DNA of 64,000 nucleotides from positions 1,922,001 through 1,986,000 of the forward strand of contig BSYQ01000008.1 in NCBI GenBank assembly GCA_030272585.1, read 5' to 3'. Each line of letters begins with the position of its first letter. Positions within the stretch are counted from its first letter, which is position 1. This stretch comes from Bryopsis sp. KO-2023. Its lineage: Eukaryota > Chlorophyta > Ulvophyceae > Bryopsidales > Bryopsidaceae. The notes under the pieces are model-generated. The model saw only the letters and a program-made list of their open reading frames with translations, had not been told where the DNA came from and did no database searches. Shown here one piece after another: positions 32,496-41,852 of this stretch. The position numbers were made by a program, and so were the translations under genes.

Positions 32496-33885
32496 CAACC
32501 GAACAATTATTTTGCGAGAAGTCTTCTCGTGCATCATGATATTCCGTGATAGAAGGATTCTCTGCCTGGATCACGAGCGACGACTGTGGAGGTTGGGAAC
32601 ATGGTACAGTCGTCATAGGAAACAAAGCATCAGCTTCATCGTCGTTTAACTCGGTCACACGCCCCACCCGGTCTGCATCATCAGATCCTTGGCCAGATCG
32701 TTCGTCAGAGTAATCACCAAGTACCTCAGTGTGATCGCGAAAACGTAATTGCTGAATTCCCATGTCTTGCATATGACGATGCATGTCTTTACTTCCCAAG
32801 CGCTGTAGATGTTCCTGAGAAAGCTGTCGATAATATCGACCTGTCGTTACCAACGCCTTCCACGCCGCCACCAAAGACATAGGACCGTCGATGCGATCAA
32901 AATGGATTTTATCGCCTTCCACAACTGGCGGTCGCGTTTTCCCTCGCTGGTACTTTAAGCCCTCCGTTCGCTGATCCATGCCTGATCCTTCCTCTTCCAT
33001 CAAACCATGCGCCCCCAACTGTAACTGATCCAAATCCATATAATCAGGCGCTGGGAGTTTTCCTGGAGAAGTCGACACTGTGTTCCAATTGACGTAAGTA
33101 ACGACCGTTTCTTCCAACTTGTCGAGAGAACAATTAGTCAAGGGAGTGACCGCCAAACCTTGTTGAAGGGACAGGGACAACTTTCTGTACAAAATGTGTG
33201 CTGCACGTTGCACATCCAACTGAGAGGCAGGATACGATTGTGCTCTCAAAACGAATCGTTTGACAAAACCTCGTAAAGATTCGTGAGGTCCCTTCTTCAT
33301 ATTCGTGAGCAACCTCTCGACATCCAGTGTCGTCGGATGTGGCAGAGTTTCCCCCAAGCGTTTTCGTAAACAGTCCCATCTGTGTGTCGTCGTGAATCCT
33401 CCCGCGGGAATCACTCCTCCGTGAAACTCGTTCACCAACTCAGTAGCGTCCTTTTCCGCCATTTCTGCGGTAATTCTGGCGATAACTTGGCCGCCCGAGG
33501 TATTCAGATCAAAGTATTTGAGCAGTGCTTTAATTCGCGAGCCAAACGATGTGTTGGCCGCAGTCACCACCGCCCACAGCCATTGGTCCAGTTCTTGCGT
33601 CCAGGCTGAGTAGCGCCGCTCCCCAGACGAAGGTCCAGGATGCTGTTCAACCCCTCCTATCTGAAGAAGAGTTAACAGCAACGCCCTCGAAACCCAACGC
33701 AAAAACTCGACAAGTGTTACCGAACGAGGAGCAAGGGACGCGCTCCATATTTTTCGCCGCTCCTTGCGACATAACAGGGTCGACCTTTCGACCAAAACGT
33801 GTGGTGCAAAAGGACTTGTCATGGTAAGCCAAAGAAGTCCATATAGCACGAGTAAAAACCCCAGGGGGTTGCGCTCCGAAACCAT
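32491..33885 (-). CDS. gag: element A gag, N-terminal part (cut off by B2)
   Basis: 465 codons from the ATG at 33885, which straddles the LTR/primer-site junction. The frame is also open upstream through the LTR. Residues ~8-30 are hydrophobic and signal-like. A 2A-like motif GGVEQHPGP follows at ~77-85, preceded by a Leu-rich stretch (RALLLTLLQI). After it comes a helical gag-like domain (from about QELDQWLW to TVVTYVNW) with no CCHC knuckle. The stop seen at the 3' end is the TGA that begins the B2 LTR. The native frame resumes at 16604. A spliced-leader or later start is possible. Confidence 0.8.
33631..33657 (-). other. 2A-like ribosome-skipping motif in element A gag
   Basis: In frame, the peptide LLLTLLQIGGVEQHPGP has the form of 2A sequences (Leu-rich helix, then G-x-V/I-E-x-N-P-G-P). 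The critical Asn is His here. If active, the N-terminal ~84 residues would be released and the rest would begin with Pro. Confidence 0.55.
33872..33884 (-). promoter_or_regulatory. primer-binding site of element A
   Basis: TGGTTTCGGAGCG abuts the 5' LTR directly. The same 13 nt serve the B elements. Confidence 0.8.
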
Positions 33886-34158
33886 GTTGTGTAAAGTTTG
33901 AACTGTACACGATAATAGAACAAAACGTTCGCAGACGAGGTTGCTCCGTAAACTCAAAACAAATAAGGCATCTCTTACAACAACAACAGCCCCTATAAGT
34001 ATCGCCCCTTTCACTTTCCGACCACAAACGTTCAACACACCACAACCACAAGTTCCTCCCGTCATCACAACTCGGCCATTCAGCCGCAAACACCCACGCG
34101 TCTCATTTCGTCCCATTTCCCCTTCTCATCTAACTACCGACTCTATTTTTTCACCACA
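33885..34158 (-). repeat. 5' LTR of element A
   Basis: 274 bp, identical by eye to 4332-4605. Confidence 0.92.
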
Positions 34159-34162
34159 CCTT
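34159..34162. repeat. target-site duplication of element A, right copy (CCTT)
   Basis: Matches 4328-4331. Confidence 0.7.
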
Positions 34163-34873
34163 CGATGTGCAAGTTTGCATGACGTAAATTAAATATTCAT
34201 GCATTCGTGTACATTATATATTCTTGTATAAAAGTGAATAAAAGTTGAAAAAAGAAAAACTCCTGTATGAAATAAAAACTAAAACAGTTGGCACCCTCCC
34301 TTGAACTTTCCAGTAACACACGCAAAAAATATCAACATGTCTCCATTGAATCGCCATAATTTCAACCTTCAGCAAAAGAGGGGGATCACTCTCCATGGTG
34401 TTTTGTATTCTTACATAAAAAGGTAAAAAAAAAAAAAAAAAAACTACGAGCCAAATTGTGCAAAGCATAAACAACATTAAAAAAAAAAACCAAAGAAATA
34501 AACACATGCTTAATCTCGCAACAGCAGCGAAATTATCTCCTCGGGCAAAAGAGTTCTTGATTGGTTGAGTGATCGAAAAAAAAAGAAAAAAAAGAGCTAA
34601 AATATAAGCTAGTTTTGGACAACCCCAATGACAAAAGCCTAAGGAATTCTCATTCTTCTTTTTTTGCCACTGAAAAGTTGGGAAAATAATGCAACCAAAT
34701 CCTCGGCTTTTTGGGTTGGCAAAAAGCGGACGATCTCGTTCTTCTTTCTAAACCATGCATAAATTAAAGAAAATAAATTCCCTGCAGGCCAGCCCCACCC
34801 CACCTCCTCTCTTTTCCATCTCCGCCTCAAAAAACCTGGTGCCTGCTGGTCAGTTCTCGAACCTAGGGCCAAA
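34163..34873. other. intergenic region
   Basis: AT-rich, with A-runs near 34426-34443 and 34576-34600. No gene seen. It holds the 3' flank of the methyltransferase gene. Confidence 0.5.
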
Positions 34874-36067
34874 TCATTGCGGACCGTTGCTGAAAGGCTT
34901 TCGAAACATGCAGAAATTGTACATGTCTTGAGCATCCGTCCAAGTACGCTCCAAAACCAACCCAGTGCTGGAGGCCAACTCTTGGATCTCCTCCATCGAG
35001 TATTTCACAGAACAAGCCAGCCGAATCAACTCATCTTCCTCCAGGTTCACTTTGTCAAATCCTCCTTCCGATCGAGGCACGCTGACGGTCTGAGCGACAT
35101 TGGATCTATAGTACGCTTCGTGACGTCCTTCGACGTCATTGTAGCCCGCGAAAAGTTCGAACCCACTCTGGTCCATATCTGAATTTCCTATCATCCTGCA
35201 CAAGTGGTCCAGGCCGTTCAGCGCAAAACTCCTGTTCACGCCTCGAGCGTCGTTATACGCTCTCGCAACCGTGGCGGGATCTTTCCTCCTGTCCATGCCG
35301 ATGAAAAACACGTCGCCCTCCTTCATCAATTCTTTCTGGAACCTTCCCACCAGTGCCCCCGCGTCAGCCCTGCTCAAGTTTCCGATCGACGAGCCCAACC
35401 ACAGCAAAACCTTTCGACCGATGACGTCTTTCAGGAAAGACGACAAAGCGTCGGTGTAGCTCCCGTATATCCCCGCGTACTCGATCCTGTTCTCCTCAGG
35501 CACCTCCTGCCTTTGCTCATCCTGAATCAAATCCTTCAAGCTGGTCTCGAGGAACGACCTTTCGATGTCCAGCGCAAAAAACCTGACGTCGCGCCGACCC
35601 GCTTCTCGAACGTGTTTCAGGAAAGTCGCTGTCTTGGACAAGCTCCCGCACCCCAGCTCCACGATCGAAGCGCCATCGGTGACGTACTGCGCAATATCTG
35701 GCATTTGGGCGCGCAAAATCTCGCGCTCGCAGCGTGTCGGATAATATTCGTCCTCCAACTCGGTGATCCTCTCGAACAGCTCCAGACCCTTGGCGTCATA
35801 AAGTATTTCGATTGGGAGCGTGCGCATTTTCTCCGACAGTCGTCTGGTTCTCTTGCTTCCATCCGGCTGGTACAGTTCGCGAGTTTTGATCTCCGCGGTC
35901 GGCGGAGGGTTGACGAACGCCTGAAACACCACTTGGCCGAGAAGACCTTGCTCATCCTCCCCTTTGATGTCAAATATTCGAACGCCGGCTGTCGACTCGT
36001 CGACCGAACGAGTGTAGGCGCTCCCGTCGAAGGACGAGAGGCACATCGTCGAGTTCACTTCGGGCAT
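34874..36067 (-). CDS. egtD-like: EgtD-like L-histidine N-alpha-methyltransferase
   Basis: 397 aa, intronless. The EgtD family (Methyltransf_33) makes hercynine, the trimethylated histidine precursor of ergothioneine, from histidine and S-adenosylmethionine. Visible family motifs are EYYPT (107-111), the SAM-binding VELGCGS (136-142), LGSSIGN (224-230), GMDRRKDP (257-264) and AYND-x2-GV (270-276). The length suits a stand-alone EgtD plus an N-terminal extension of ~60 residues. No sulfoxide-synthase (EgtB) domain is fused, unlike fungal Egt1, and none lies nearby. The start at 36067 was chosen as a reasonable ATG; an in-frame ATG at 36316 would add 83 residues of poor quality. A related amino-acid N-methyltransferase, such as the fungal dimethylallyltryptophan type, is the main alternative. 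Confidence 0.85.
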   Translation of the reverse strand: MPEVNSTMCLSSFDGSAYTRSVDESTAGVRIFDIKGEDEQGLLGQVVFQAFVNPPPTAEIKTRELYQPDGSKRTRRLSEKMRTLPIEILYDAKGLELFERITELEDEYYPTRCEREILRAQMPDIAQYVTDGASIVELGCGSLSKTATFLKHVREAGRRDVRFFALDIERSFLETSLKDLIQDEQRQEVPEENRIEYAGIYGSYTDALSSFLKDVIGRKVLLWLGSSIGNLSRADAGALVGRFQKELMKEGDVFFIGMDRRKDPATVARAYNDARGVNRSFALNGLDHLCRMIGNSDMDQSGFELFAGYNDVEGRHEAYYRSNVAQTVSVPRSEGGFDKVNLEEDELIRLACSVKYSMEEIQELASSTGLVLERTWTDAQDMYNFCMFRKPFSNGPQ

Positions 36068-36411
36068 CGTTGAGCACACGGTGAGAATTCCAAAAAAGAC
36101 ACAGCAGCGCTCGGCAGCGCTCCAGTGAGAACGACACAGAAATCGTTTTCGAGGTCGGGATCCAAAGAAGGAAGAAATATGCACCCACGTCCACCCCAGC
36201 CCGTTTGGTTGCAGCGATAAAAAGTTGGGAAAGCTCGTTGAGTCCCCAGAGGTGCCAATGTTTTCGCTCCTCGCTGGCTCCCTAGGGACAGGCCTGTCGA
36301 TTAGGATTCTGCACACCGCGAAAATCCAAAATATCAGGTTATGTCACGCGATCACCCGCGGTGGTCCACGTGGTGCACCCAGATATGACGATTTCCTTGT
36401 CTCCACAGAAG

Positions 36412-36870
36412 GCACACGAGCACGAGCCAGGTTTCGAAAGCGATGCTGTTTTTCTGAGCATCCCAGAGGAAGAATCAACCTGAATTCACACGGAAAAAGG
36501 GACTTTGAAATGAAAAGTACGTGCCTATCACTTGGAAATGCATTCCATATGGAAGCACACCCGACGCTCCAAAGCGATTTATTGTTGTCAAGCCAGAAGA
36601 TAAGGCTGCCATTGGAGTTGTTTTTTTTAAGTCAGTTGTAATTGAGTTGAGTTGAATACAAGCTACGAAAAAACAATGCACACTGCGCCAGGAACTAGGC
36701 AGTCCTATTTTTAGCACAGAAGAAGCTTTTCTGTGCTCGAATGACCCAATACCAGATGGACCTGTGTCAAAAAGACATAGATTTTCCTCTCAGACCATCA
36801 GCCGTCTCAATTTCGAATTCACCAGCGGAATAAAAAGTACCCTCTATCTTCATTAAACCTTGAGGTGTGA
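36412..36870 (+). pseudogene. duplicated 3' end of the coiled-coil gene (last exon plus 3' UTR)
   Basis: Closely similar to 62409-62875. After a CTCCACAG acceptor, 25 codons encode a close match to the last exon of the coiled-coil gene (HEHEPGFESDAVF...), then TGA and a shared 3' untranslated region, including the TATCTTCATTAAA stretch. No upstream coiled-coil exons are present, so it is a 3' fragment rather than a gene. Confidence 0.7.
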
Positions 36871-37581
36871 CAACGGAGTCTTTTAGCTGTGGAAATGATC
36901 ATAACCACAATACCTTCAAATTCGATATTTTTCTCCTGTTTTTTTCCATGACAAAGCATAAACGACCACGACTGTTATCTCAAAAGTGCTGAACTGAACA
37001 CACTTTGAAACCTTCGAAAAAACAGCATCAAATGTCTCAGTTCTGATACAGTAAGTTTACATTTACCGAATGCAAACTTCGGTAAGCTTCAGTTTTCTTA
37101 GCCGAATGTAGCTTCTGTGTGTGCCACGTATTTATTACTGATAATATTATCAGCTTTTCGATTAATCGAAAAGCTCAAGAGCTGTGTTTTGTGGGTTTCT
37201 CCATTTACTTGGGTCCTGTGTATAACAACAACAAAAAAAAGAAAATCCTCAATTGCATATTCACTCAACAGTCATGCACCACAAAGCCAAAAGCTCCAGC
37301 CTTGTCCTCCAAACAAGCAAACAGCATCGTGATCTCAACTGCTTTCGAAACAAACGGCTCCGTGATTGAATGTTGCCTGAGAACCACACTGACTTTGAAC
37401 AAAAGCACGAAGCGTCAGGCAATTTTTGTCTGAAGTGTGTGGTGGTGGGCCCACCCGGGTAGGACGAGCGAAAGCGTTCAAGTGCAAGAATAGCTCCTCA
37501 AGCAATGAATCATTCATTGATTGAAAGGAGGAGGTCCCATCCGTACTTCGCCCGCATGCCTCCGCAATACGAGCTTTGCAC
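36871..37581. other. intergenic region with a perfect palindrome
   Basis: No gene supported. A perfect 24-bp palindrome lies at 37152-37175 (half-site AGCTTTTCGATT), in AT-rich DNA. Confidence 0.45.
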
Positions 37582-37592
37582 TCCATAAATGG
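37582..37592 (+). promoter_or_regulatory. conserved promoter box of the secreted Ala-rich gene 1
   Basis: TCCATAAATGG lies 105 bp before the ATG. The paralogue at 57759-59098 has CCATAAAAAGG at the same distance, and both are followed by the shared CATCCAGCCCTCTGTT element. Confidence 0.55.
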
Positions 37593-37689
37593 CGTCGCAA
37601 CTTTAGTTGCAACATCCAGCCCTCTGTTGACTTCTGACTTCTCTTTCTTTTGTGGCAGTTTTGAATTGAACGGATCGAATCAGCCAACC

Positions 37690-39114
37690 ATGCAGATCTC
37701 TACTGTCGCACTTGCTTGCTTGTTGCTGGCCGCTCCTGCATTTGCAGGTACTCTGAAGTGTTTAATTCTGTTCAGCTGAGAGAACCGATCGATGGGCGTT
37801 AACGTCCATGCGGTGGTGGAGAATTAAAACGGTGGTTCTATTGCATAGGACGTGAGCTTTCTCAGACGGCATCGAACTCCTGCAGTGTGTTCGGATCCGT
37901 GAGTCTTGTCGTCAAGTCTGGAAGGTGCAAAGGATGGGCGGGAGCGAGCTGCACGGTATGGCGGCCATTCCCTGGCGTGGTTCATGCTTGGGTGGCGGAA
38001 AGTCGGTTGATCTCACAGCTTGATGAATTTTTGGCTTTGGTTATTGCAGTCCCACGCCAAGGCGCAGGCAGACATCAAGTCGGCGGTGAAAGCCCTGAGC
38101 ACCGTGAAGATCTGCGATCCAGTCGCGGTCAGGGCGGCTTCTACCGCGGTTGCCAAGGCTCTTGCACAGGTCTACGTTGAAGCGCTCGCAAAGGTACTGC
38201 CACTGGCGTGTTGCAGTCAAGGATCTAATCGATGTGACGGTTGTTTTCTTCCTCCTATGCATGGCTCGAACATTGTTCTTTCTCTACGCTGCAGGTTTCT
38301 TGCGATGGCAAGGGTTTCGGCTGCGGATTCGGAGTTTCCCAGGGAGATGCTTTTGCCACCGCCTACGCTGAGGCATTCAGCAAGGCTGTTGCCGCCGCAT
38401 TCAACGGTGATTTGAGCGCTCTTTGCATTGCCGATCTCAAGGCCATTGCGGTTGGTGTTGCTCGTGCCGCCGCTTTCGCTGTCTCGCAGGCATGTGTGAG
38501 TGGATCTGGAAGCGCCTCGGTCTTCCAGTCGACCTTTGTGTCCTCCACCAGCGTCGCCATCGCGAAGTCCATCTCAACCGCGACGGCTGAAGTGTGCAAC
38601 AGTAAGTGATCTGAGCAGCTCCAATTCCTGGGTGCTCTTCTGGACTTTTGGATTTCCCGCCTGATTTCTGTGTCGACTGAATCTCCAGAGCCCAAGGACA
38701 ACTCTAAGTGTGGTGCCGATGTGGTGGGAAGCTCCACGACCAAGGACAACGTCGTGCAGATCCCCAAGGTCGTCACTCCACCACCCACCGGATCTGGAAC
38801 CGGCAGCGGAAGCACTGGCGGCTCTGGATCCGCTGGCCAAGTTGAGCCTTGCTTGACCATCGAAAGCCTCGACTGCTGTTTCGACCAGAGCAAGTAAGAA
38901 TGCCCCCCCCCCCCCCCCATACCACACCGAAAAAAAAAAATTGGCACTGTTGGAAATGATCAAGGCTAAATATCTGCTGTGATATTGATTATTGGTTGTT
39001 TTTTCTTCAAGGTGTGGTACTAAGGGTTTATGGGCTGAGGCTCCATTGAACCCTGCTGGCAACAAGTTGGTGTTCAAGAGGGGGGTCAGCAAGGCATTGT
39101 GCTACTGCTACTAG
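37690..39114 (+). CDS. secreted Ala/Ser-rich Cys-containing protein, paralogue 1 (6 exons)
   Basis: Exons 37690-37747, 37849-37955, 38050-38193, 38295-38601, 38689-38893 and 39012-39114; all introns are GT-AG and phases agree; 307 aa. An 18-19-residue signal peptide (hydrophobic LACLLLAAPAFA) is followed by a short Cys-rich segment (SGRCKGWAGASC). Next come ~150 residues of Ala-rich amphipathic helices with single cysteines, then a Pro/Thr then Gly/Ser linker, and a Cys-rich tail (CCFDQSK, ending LCYCY). It should be extracellular, perhaps a structural or cell-wall protein. I do not recognise the family. The paralogue at 57759-59098 is the same length and lacks the third intron (38194-38294). 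Confidence 0.85.
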
Positions 39115-41099
39115 AAAGTTTGGCAGTTGTGATAAAATAAAGCAAATTTTCAGGGAACTGTTTGATCAGATCACCATGGAGCATGATGATTCGATTGAAA
39201 TGGAATTGCTTGATCGTGACTCCAAGCAAAAACTAATTTTTATGCAATCTTGAATGAATAAATGTAATGTCTTTTTATGAATAAACAGCGTTGGTGAATT
39301 TTGTTTTCCTTTGCAAACAATTTAAAAAAAAAATGGAGGGCTGTGGTAATTGTATGAACGTTCCCTTTAAAATCATGTTTCATGTGATATTTTCATGTTA
39401 CTTTACTACAGTGCTTGAGGTGTTTTTTAATAAATCCTACACTTCTGAAATGTAATTTTTCTTATGAGGTGTGCATTCATTTGTGTGTAGGAGAAATGGA
39501 TTTTCCAAGATTCTGTTTCCACGCACAAAAAAAAAACACAAACACAATTTCCTTTAAAGAATGAATTTTGTATTTTCTTCTTCCAAGAATCTGGGGTGAG
39601 GGACAGGGGGGGCTCATAATCACAAAAGAAAAAAGAGAAAAATTGACGGATTATCACAAGTTAGCCCAAAAGGGGAGGGGGGAGTCTTGGAAAATCGGAA
39701 ATTTGCTAGCCAACCTTGATTTAGGAATATACTTGTGTTTGAATGAATAAACATGTGTTCAAAACTGGAGTATGTTTGTATTTGAAAGAACATTGTTCAG
39801 AATTGGAGGGACATTATCCACCAAAGCATCAGCAACTGGAAATATGATGCACAATGTTACTTATGTTTGTTTGTTTGTTTGAAATCTGATCAGATGCATC
39901 ATCATGATGCACATGCTGGCAACAACAATAAGTGTTAATTCTTCCCATCAGGTTAATGCGTTATGTGAACATCTCTTCTGTTGTTAAAAGAGAAAAAATA
40001 CATAATACATACACAATTTTATTTATTTATTTTCACATACATATAATACATGTATTTTCCTGTGGCCACCTACACCTTCTGTAAGAAAAGACAGATTTAT
40101 TATTTTTGACAGATCCAGCAAAAATATCTGTTTCACTCTCTGTGTATAGCAAGCCCCCTGGCAACAGTCCACAATACCTTCATAGGTTGATGGAGTGGTA
40201 CCCCCATGCCATTCAATGGATAAGCTATGGATCAAAATCAACACCTCTACATAAAAATCTTGAAACAAAAAACCCATCAACCTCCCTGATGCTAAAAACT
40301 CCACACTGGACTACGGGAAAATTAGATGCATGTTAACACTTGCAGTATGAATTCTGACATCATGAAAGTATATAACTCTCGCATCATGAATCACACAATC
40401 GCCAGCTCAAAATTTTTCAAGAGTGGTCCATGTTGCCTCGAAACATCGACACCAGAATAAGAATACGTGTCCAAAAATGTGTTTGCTTATAGAAAAGAAA
40501 GTGCGGCGTTTTTTCTGGAAAACAAAGATACACATGAGTGTTCGCATATCCCTGTGCAAATGCATGCTGCCCACCAGCGTTTGCGCCCTCCTACTTTCTA
40601 CTGTTCACACAGAAACATTTTTCGCTGGTGGCTTCGTTGATTTCCACGGTACAAAGGGTTAGTCTTTCCAAAACACCCGAGGTCAGGTCCAGGCCACATG
40701 CTTCCCAAGATCCCCAAAGGATTAAGATAACGCGGCTTTGTTCGGTAAGACTCGCTTTCTCTGGAAAAAAAAGATCGCGTCCCTGTCGACCAAGGTTGGA
40801 GCTCGTAAAATACTCACCTCCGCGATGCGCTCATCAACACGCGTGCTCGGACGTACCGTTTCGAACGTGGTTGACCGCCCCCTTTGCTGGTGCGAACTAG
40901 ATACGTTGTCAAAAACTTTGGACAGAAACAGAAGATGACAGAAACTGTGGGCTCCGCGTTTGCAGTAAATGTGCAGGTTGACTTGGATTTCTCAGCGACG
41001 TAACGGCGTCAGACATGGTGAAGAGTCATGTCATTAAGGACTTTTCCGGCTCGTTCGGATTTGTCCTTTGATATTTGAATATTTTAATTTTTGTGTTCC
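39115..41099. other. intergenic region
   Basis: AT-rich, no gene supported. AATAAA-like signals just after 39130 suit the upstream gene. A 67-codon frame at 40738-40938 lies in a GC-richer patch but has no recognisable domain. Confidence 0.45.
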
Positions 41100-41400
41100 T
41101 AGGAACCTTGAGCCGAAGCCGTGGTCGACCCCGAGATAGGTACGGGGTCTACCCGGTGTCGTGTGCGCTTGGAATCGGTTGCATAGCAATTGCTATGTCG
41201 ATTCCGCCTCGGTTAGCCACGGCACCGGGGAAAAGACCACCACCCGGACCGGGCAATTCAAAAGACCGCCTGATCCGTTGGGTGGGCGGCCGAGTCCGGG
41301 GTTACCTTCGTTTTTCCACCGCGGTGGAACCCCCGCCTTGTCGTGGCGCGGTGGCTCCCTTAATTAAGGGTCCAAGAGGGGTTCCGAATAATCTTCTTGT
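41100..41400. repeat. GC-rich block with perfect palindromes
   Basis: About 300 bp of GC-rich DNA with abrupt edges in AT-rich surroundings. It contains CATAGCAATTGCTATG flanked by GGAATCG/CGATTCC, then CCACCGCGGTGG and CCCTTAATTAAGGG, all perfect palindromes. A 123-codon frame crosses it (41075-41446) but looks compositional. An organellar-DNA insertion or a structured repeat is possible. Confidence 0.5.
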
Positions 41401-41639
41401 TGTGTTCTCTATTTTCTTCGTATTAAAAAATATTTTGGTTCAATAAAAATTCTGCTTATTTTTTTCAAGTTTAAATTTTAGATAAAGATAAAAAATTTAA
41501 ATCATACTTAATATTTTGAATTGTGAATTGGCATTTTTCTTATCGTTCATCGTTTTGAATTCTTCGAAATATTTTGAGCAACCATAATAATAAGAATAAT
41601 CAATCAACTAATTGATCAATTACTAAAACGCACAGCCAA

Positions 41640-41800
41640 GGGTTTCTGGAGCTGTAAGTGGGGCTGAGTTTACTGATTCAAGAAAAAACCAACAATCCTT
41701 GGTGGGTCATTGATTTGGGCGAAAGCAAGAAAGTGAAAAGAGTCGAGATAAATAATCGTAGGGATTGCTGCATCGGAAGGCTCATTGGAGATCAGGGTAG
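41640..41800 (+). pseudogene. F5/8 type C (fucolectin-like) domain fragment
   Basis: One frame reads NNPWWVIDLGESKKVKRVEI and then NRRDCC-x2-RL, matching the core of F5/8C carbohydrate-binding domains (nPWW.vDLg...V..v.i.nR.DCC..RL). The frame decays on both sides and no gene structure is visible, so I call it a relic. Confidence 0.6.
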
Positions 41801-41852
41801 GGGGGATACACGGCCAGGGGGTAAAGGCCTTATAAAATTACAATTGAAGTAA

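Larger units (their letters stand above)
4332..34158 (-). mobile_element. LTR retrotransposon A (outer element, ~6.0 kb without its guests)
   Basis: Minus-strand element bounded by 274-bp LTRs (33885-34158 is 5', 4332-4605 is 3') that look identical by eye, and by CCTT duplications. Subtracting B1 and B2 with their duplicated targets leaves 5,992 bp. The order is LTR, primer-binding site, gag, aspartic protease, -1 frameshift signal, reverse transcriptase, RNase H, integrase, LTR. The guests interrupt gag-protease at 16605-32490 and the protease at 7902-15840. The three remaining coding pieces total 2,529 nt, an exact multiple of three, with no internal stop at the joins. So A was intact when it was hit. 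The RT-RNase H-integrase order is Ty3/Gypsy-like, but the sequences are clearly different from B and there is no chromodomain. Confidence 0.92.

Noticed and set aside
34068-34116. Start of element A gag at the ATG at 34116 inside the LTR
   Set aside because: The same frame is also present in the 3' LTR followed by unrelated sequence, and it lies early in the LTR, possibly upstream of the transcript start. The ATG at 33885 is preferred, though not proven.
41075-41446. 123-codon frame over the GC-rich block
   Set aside because: Its composition follows the palindromic GC-rich DNA, it lacks recognisable motifs, and its ends lie in AT-rich non-coding sequence.
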